A DNA stretch of 64,000 nucleotides, taken from NCBI GenBank assembly GCA_037833965.1, contig AP031356.1, positions 14,282,501 to 14,346,500 of the forward strand, read 5' to 3'. The DNA comes from Marchantia polymorpha subsp. ruderalis. Taxonomy: Eukaryota > Streptophyta > Marchantiopsida > Marchantiales > Marchantiaceae. Positions 57,921 through 64,000 of this stretch are shown here, in pieces. Numbering within the stretch: position 1 is the first letter of the stretch; each line of letters begins with the position of its first letter. The notes beneath the pieces are model-generated. The model did no database searches. It was given only the letters and a program-made list of their open reading frames with translations, and was not told the DNA's origin. A program made the position numbers and the translations under genes.

Positions 57921-60900
57921 ATTGAACGACGAGAAGGGAAACCGAGTGATATGGCGAAAAGGATGGCAATAGGCCCATCAAGTCTTACAATGATGAAACC
58001 AAAAGGGTGGGGGATGAAGTGGATGTAAACTGTTTGGATAAACGTGGGTTTACGTTACAGGTTTTGTGCTCTTTTCGAGCGAATCGAATCGGATTTTCGA
58101 GTAAAGATATTTTATGGTACCTTTTGCTATAAAAATAGACATCACTACATTTGTTGATATGTTATAGGGCTTGCATTGTCTCTTAAACCTCAAAGTCTTC
58201 CTGTGGACTGGCGTCATTTATGAGATGCTATAGTGTTCAAAGTTAATCAATTTTCAAAATGACCCGTTCCGCAAAACATTTCATGACAAGTTTGAGAAAC
58301 ATTTGGTTTCAATTGATGTAGAACAGGAGATTAGCTAGTCAATTAAACTCAGGGCACTTGATGACTTCAAACAGTGAGATTCGTGAGTTGGGCTATTCAC
58401 TTTAAGAAACCATTACAACTTCATTATCTAGAAGTGATACTCCATAGTTTAAATTAGACAAGTAGTCCTTCACATTTGAAAAAAACTATTTTAACATATT
58501 TTTAAGTAAACAAGGAACATCCCAGTTGGGAAACAATGTTTGAATCATCTCAGAATACTAAAAAACTTGGAATGTCCACAAAACAAAAGTGAGAACTTTA
58601 TGACTAGCAACAGTTGAAACGCATTCATTCACATTCCTTTAGCTTTCTATTCAATGATCTTAGATCTTTCAAGGGTATCATCGAATGCTTTTAAGATAAA
58701 AAATTCTTCGTGTTCAAATTTTCATTTAGAAACAAGTTACAGTTGTAAATCATGTGTTAATGTTTTAACACATTGAAACGATAATTCGACTCATCCAAGA
58801 TTATGAAATAGCATAGCATTACTATCAAGTGCTACATGTCTATCACTATTATTACATCAAGTATTATCCTCATATAAAATATTTTCAATTTTTAGAAAAA
58901 TGATCATAAATAAAATCAGACAGTTCATAATTTCAGGAGATTAATGATGTTTTGAATTCATTGAAATATGTAATATTAAACTTGATACATATTTCATTTC
59001 TTAAAATCCATTTATCAACAAAAAAATTCTCAAATAATGGATATGTGCATCATTTTAATTTTTGTAAAATTTTGTTAAAAATTTTTGTAAGAAAATATTA
59101 CCTAATTCATCAAATGTCGAATATTCTGATCACAATTCTACTTGTCTGATAAATTGAATTTTATGTTTTAAATCCAATTATTGCAACAACAGTTAAAGTG
59201 CAAAAATATGAAACTGAATCTCAACAAATTAGATTAAAAGTTACAAGGTATAGCTTCTTTTCATTCTCATTTTGTTAAAATTTAGACAATATTTATCAAA
59301 AAATTAACTTATGAAGTTGAAGCTAGTTCTAGTAGCTTCTAATCTTAACAAACATAATATTTAATATATTTCTAGTAGCTTCATATTGATATTTTTAATC
59401 ATTATCAGACACAAATATTTATACTATATATATCAATTTATTGAGTAATATAAATTGTTATTTGAAATGTTAAAAATTATGATTTTTTATGCAAATTTTT
59501 TTAGTTTGATTTTAAATAAAATTTTGATCTAATTTTTAAATTGATGTCGTATTTTTTCTGCTTATCAAAATTAATGTGTGTATTTTCTTGATTTTTATTT
59601 CCAAAATATTTTTTTACTCACACACCTTCGCAATGATAGTTTTTTTACGTTTTTTTTTCTAAGAGAAAATAAATATTTTGAAAGTTATATGATACTGATT
59701 TGTAAAATTTAATATATACATTTTAAAATCACAATTATTATCTCACGCATCCACACCAAATTTCGATAGGAGTCTTTTGTTAATTGAATAGCATTTGCTC
59801 TTGTGCTATTCTATCTTTTTCTTATCAACAAAGTATAATACAAATCATGAAATAGTCTGCTTAATTTGCATTTGATCTTAATGATAAGATCTTCTTCACT
59901 CATTTGACAGCACATGCAAGAAATATGTCAAACTAAAAACTTATCAGTGACACAAAAAAATAATGAAATTATATGTTTTCTGTTTTATCGATGTATGCAT
60001 ACATCATAAAAATGAAGCAAAGGTACCTAATATAGCCAGTGTAATCAATGCGCTCTGAAAATATACAAGAATTAAATTAAATTCTCAACCTGAAATCAAT
60101 ACATCTCTTGTATCAACGTGAAGTAAGACATACACATACGCTAAATAATAGCTAGTTACTCAAATAAAATGATCATAATACTATAAAACAGTTTCACAAT
60201 TTGAGAACATAATCTAACCTAAAATAAAATTTATTAAACTCATTTTAATTGCATATGAGTCTGAATTTTTACTATATTATTCTAGGATGAAAAAAATGAA
60301 AAAAAGTGATTTTAATCAAATTATATATAATTTGAATTCCCTCCAAGATAAGAAATTTATGATTTTTTCCTATATCTAAAGGTATAATGATGAGGTCAAT
60401 GTCCTTGTGTAAAAAAAGAAGATAAAAAATAATCAACATTGACATTGCATTATGTGAATTTAAAGTATTGACATTAGTTTTGTGTTGTATATAACAATAA
60501 TTTGACGTGACTGAAGTAGAGTGTTTGGAATATTAATTAAGGTAAGAAAACACTAAATTGCACTTTGAAACTCCATATTTAATTTTCAATGATTAATTTT
60601 TATTATAGATTTCAATTGACGATATTTTATTTTAAATTTTTTCGAACACAATCTTTTGCAGTTGGCAGCTACAATGATTAAGGTTCAAAATTTAAGACAT
60701 TGTGAACTTTAGCAAAATACTCATCTAATTTTTTGAATTTAGTTAGATTATAGTTTGTGATATTGTATGTAGTATTTTGTTTCATTATGCTTTCAATATA
60801 ATTTTGACGTTTTTTTCCATCCAACAAATTTCCAATCCAAGACCATGACACGATTATATGTGATCGCAAGAAGTTAATTTTTTCTTACTCTAATGGTGTT

Positions 60901-61020
60901 TCCATTGTGATTAGCATCACACCAAGTGGCTCAGGGAGCAGATCAATAACCACATTGGTTTCCGACAGACATAGATCATTTGGATATCCACAGCACTAGT
61001 TCATGTTCACTAAGCGTACG
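57921..61020. other. AT-rich spacer, no gene seen
   Basis: About 3 kb, very AT-rich from 58130. Only short low-complexity open frames occur (58952-59149 plus, 60678-60869 minus). No transposon or RNA gene recognised. Confidence 0.5.
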
Positions 61021-62400
61021 CTAATGGGTTCTAGTCCCATGTACCGGTTTCGGTTTCATCGGTGTCCGAATCGAAGGGTTAGGTTAGTTCATACTCTGTG
61101 ATATTTCACTTTACATTTATTTTTTCACACGATAAATATTTCAAACTTTGCAGGCCTCATATTCCTTACCTTTTATAGATAGCGAGGCTCCGAACTAAAT
61201 GGAGAAAGGTCGGTGGGCAGAGGCCTCGAGCGACGAAGCCCGTGCTCGGAAACAGCCGGCGATGTGTTCGCATGCATGATGCCGGTGGGACATGCATACG
61301 GACACTGCAACAGCGCTCTGGTCTGGCAAGTCGCGGGCCCGGCGGCGGCCTCCGGGCCCCGAATTCCGATAGTTCGTTAAGCCTATGGCAGGCCCGAATA
61401 CAGTATGCCCCTGGGGCCACACGTACCATCAAGTACAAGTACACTTCAGTACTTTACTGTAATTAGCCTTTGTATTGACTTTGGGGCTTAATGATAATCT
61501 TGGCCGCTTAGGCGAAGGTCGTTACGAGCTCTCCGGATCCGAATCGTCGCGGGCATGGCTTAAGATAGACGGGTTTATCTCTAATTACAGTAATTAGCAG
61601 AGCTGGTTCCTGTCTATAAGGCTGGCTTGAAGGCTAAGTCTGCGACGACTGCTTCAAACGGGTCCGGTGTGATCGGGCCACCTTGGGACGACCGGGCCGT
61701 TAAGGCCAGGTCATGGGCAGGGCGGATCCTCGGGCTGTGAGCGATCTCGAGTGTCCGGTCCCCTCCGAACTCGTGCTTAACAGTGAAGACAAGATTAAGC
61801 ATGAGCCTCGAGGCTGTGCACAGCGGGTCACTTGTCGGGGAAGTAACTGTACTTTAACTTCCAGCCGTCTTCTGCGTCGCGAATCCTCTCTGTCGCTTTA
61901 CTGCGAGTGCTGATATCATGTTTTGACGTTTTCTCGAAATTCCTCTTGTGGCTGTCGTTTCAGATCCCTGGCATGGCTGGACTTAACCGGACCGGGCTTG
62001 GTTCCGAGTCGAGTGACTTGAGTTCAAGCACGCCGCCCGACTCGCTCTTTCTTTTCCTTTACTGTACTTCGTTCCGTTCGAAAAACCCTCCTGTTGCCTT
62101 TTGCGTTCACACCTTCGATGTTCTTTTCAGGGCTAGTCGAGCGGAACCCCGTCACGAGTGCATGGAAAGTACAGACGCCATCACCGAACAGAAGTCTCGA
62201 TCCCTTGTGCTGATAAAATGGGGAATAGATCTTCATATAGACCTGCAGATCTCTATAGACCGGACTTTCTGTTAGAAACTTCACTCGCTCAGTCCATTTC
62301 ATCGATAAATTGTGACGTCGATTCGAAGGCTTTTTTGTTCTCCTTCTGCAGAAAATAGACCAAACGATTGGATCATTATGGAAGACGGATTTGGACTAGA
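61021..62400. other. GC-richer patch, no confirmed gene
   Basis: Composition changes sharply from the AT-rich spacer. Open frames on both strands (61166-61444 minus, 61907-62275 plus) are unrecognised. A possible acceptor (GTTTCAG near 61965) precedes MAGLNRTGLGSESSD, and another TTTTCAG lies near 62130, but no consistent gene model emerges. Confidence 0.3.
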
Positions 62401-63530
62401 GGTTGTTTAAATTGCGGGTGTTGTTACGGAAGAACTATTAGAGGTGGATACGCGGTGGGTTCCCATCGCACTTTCTATACTGAACGGGTAAAAGGGGAGA
62501 ATTCGAGTTAGCGTAAACACCAAGGCTCGACTTCCAGTGTACATTATTCTCCTACATTTTTCTAAATTTGTAAATTTCGATCGATGCAAGTTATTCGTAT
62601 ACCGACGTTGAAACATCCATGCCGACCATGTGAATGTGTAAGCACGAAACGAGACTCGCCCGATTGTGCAGATAACGTTTGAGAGATGTGCCTTTGTTCA
62701 TCAGGGCGTATATGATTTGACAGTGTAAATTCAATTTTCATAAGTATTGCAAAGGTACAGCTTCATCACGAGAAGGTTGTACCTATTAAAGTTCTCTATG
62801 TTAATTGAGCTTTGTTCCTTTATGATATTCCAATTTTAGAACAGGAATCGAATGTATATTTATGCGTAAAATCTACATCAGGTTAAGCGTGTTTCGAAAA
62901 CATATGGGTACTATGATAAAATATAAGTCTGGATTCTACATCTAATACAAATGTATAATCTACGCAACATGCTATATTTTCAAGGAGGATAAGTATCTGC
63001 ACATGATGGTAACCTTCCCATTTTCTTTAGTCGTACTATTATGCGCATCAATGTCATTGATTTTTTTTTGGAAATTTCGGTACATTATATTATATTTAAC
63101 ATATTAAATCCCTGGTTAAGAAACCATTTGAGAAAGTACTTCGGACTCAAAATCATCTAAATATGAGGTTCATATGATTTCACTGCTGATAGGAAAATGT
63201 CATCAATTTCAGGTGCTCAAGAAAGGTGCAATGTGTCCACTATTTTTGCAATCTATTTCTGATATATTTACTATTATCACAACATTTATTCACATCTAAG
63301 GCTTCAAAACACGAAGAGCATCTATCTACGATATAGACGCATGTTGAAACATGTGTTACACTGAATAGATTTCAAGCTCTTCAAGTTTCTCACATGTAGT
63401 TTGCACACGGACGGTATCGGTCACAACCCTCTAAGAACAATAGTGAGCAATACAATTGTGAGTCACCATGTGGATCGAAGAAAAAGAAATCAGAGATGCT
63501 TGTGTTGAACATCAACACCGAGTTGGAACA
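62401..63530. other. Spacer, nothing recognised
   Basis: Moderately AT-rich sequence without a convincing open frame, RNA gene or ordered repeat. Confidence 0.4.
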
Positions 63531-63539
63531 TCAACAATC

Positions 63540-64000
63540 TTTTCTTTTTGAAGATAATAAAAGATTGTGAGACTGTGCAAGAATATGTTGCACGGTTCTG
63601 ACGTATTAGTACGAGCAAAATCCTCCAATGTGACAAAAGTATGAACCCGTCACAAACTACAATTCCACATTTGCAGGATCGCTACCAAAAGTCAAAAACT
63701 TGAGCCAACGACCAAGCGTCAGAACTCCAGAGCTATCTGTTTGACAAAGAACGCAATCCTCTGGGGAAGGCGGGAAGAGACCAGATGTTGTTACACTATC
63801 CCAACCTCCAAGTCAGAAACGCAAGACAACTCGGCGGTCATCAGCTTCTCCTTCCATTCCGCTTCCAAGTCAGCCATTCCGACTCGAGGCAGATGAGCTC
63901 ACCCGAACGTCGAGCGACACTTCTGCCTCGCTCGATCACGAGGAATATACAATTATTTACTGCCGAGCATGGACCATCGTCTCTCCTAATCAAAACGAGA
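63540..64000 (+). mobile_element. Possible Ty3/Gypsy gag fossil
   Basis: A short VQEYVARF-like stretch near 63570-63600 resembles Ty3/Gypsy gag, and a Ser/Pro/Arg-rich open stretch follows from about 63745 to the window edge. If correct, this is an old, broken copy continuing to the right. No LTR or primer site is visible, so the call is weak; the open stretch could instead be a host exon. Confidence 0.3.

Noticed and set aside
60925-61040. tRNA or tRNA-derived SINE
   Set aside because: GTGGCTCAGGGAGCA and ATGGGTTCTAGTCCCAT look like D- and T-arms but are about 100 nt apart with no anticodon arm, and the B box has a mismatch.

Overview
Nuclear DNA of a land plant. Support: a plant-type agmatine deiminase with ten exons, a cluster-B (AP2C-like) PP2C with a MAP-kinase docking motif, a plant Golgi-type sulfotransferase-domain protein, plant tRNA and U2 snRNA genes, degenerate LTR retroelements, and a nuclear copy of plastid DNA (the leader and start of the 16S rRNA gene). 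AT-rich, gene-poor spacers alternating with GC-rich gene-proximal islands would suit a non-seed plant such as a bryophyte, but I cannot name a species.

Layout. 1-1613: LTR plus gag side of a Copia element on the minus strand. 2.9-6.1 kb: rearranged, decayed Copia material. 7.1-8.9 kb: three-exon 2-oxoglutarate dioxygenase (minus) with an intact frame but an altered active site. 11.4-15.8 kb: agmatine deiminase (plus), including a GC-AG intron. 17.2-17.3 kb: tRNA-Lys and tRNA-Gly 7 nt apart. 18.9-20.9 kb: sulfotransferase-domain gene (minus). 22.2-25.2 kb: GC-rich island without a recognisable gene. 25.2-29.6 kb: AT-rich desert. 29.6 kb: tRNA-Thr followed by a hairpin-bearing tandem repeat. 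30-41 kb: mostly unrecognised, with one eroded gene-like fragment near 32.4-32.9 kb. 42.3-43.2 kb: two good in-frame exons of an unrecognised minus-strand gene, next to telo-boxes. 44.2-44.95 kb: a duplicated repeat split by a plastid insertion, then the U2 snRNA gene (minus). 45-52.5 kb: no supported gene. 52.5-56.5 kb: PP2C (minus) with another exon-like segment downstream. 56.5-57.9 kb: GC-rich, apparently divergent promoter region. 57.9-61 kb: AT-rich. 61-62.4 kb: GC-rich. 63.5-64 kb: gag-like fossil.

The genes look like unrelated housekeeping and regulatory loci (polyamine synthesis, stress-kinase signalling, sulfation, translation, splicing) and do not form an operon-like system or biosynthetic cluster. 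The oddest gene is the dioxygenase lacking the iron-ligand Asp and the usual 2OG-binding Arg/Ser. The clearest piece of genome history is the plastid fragment inside one copy of a nuclear tandem repeat.
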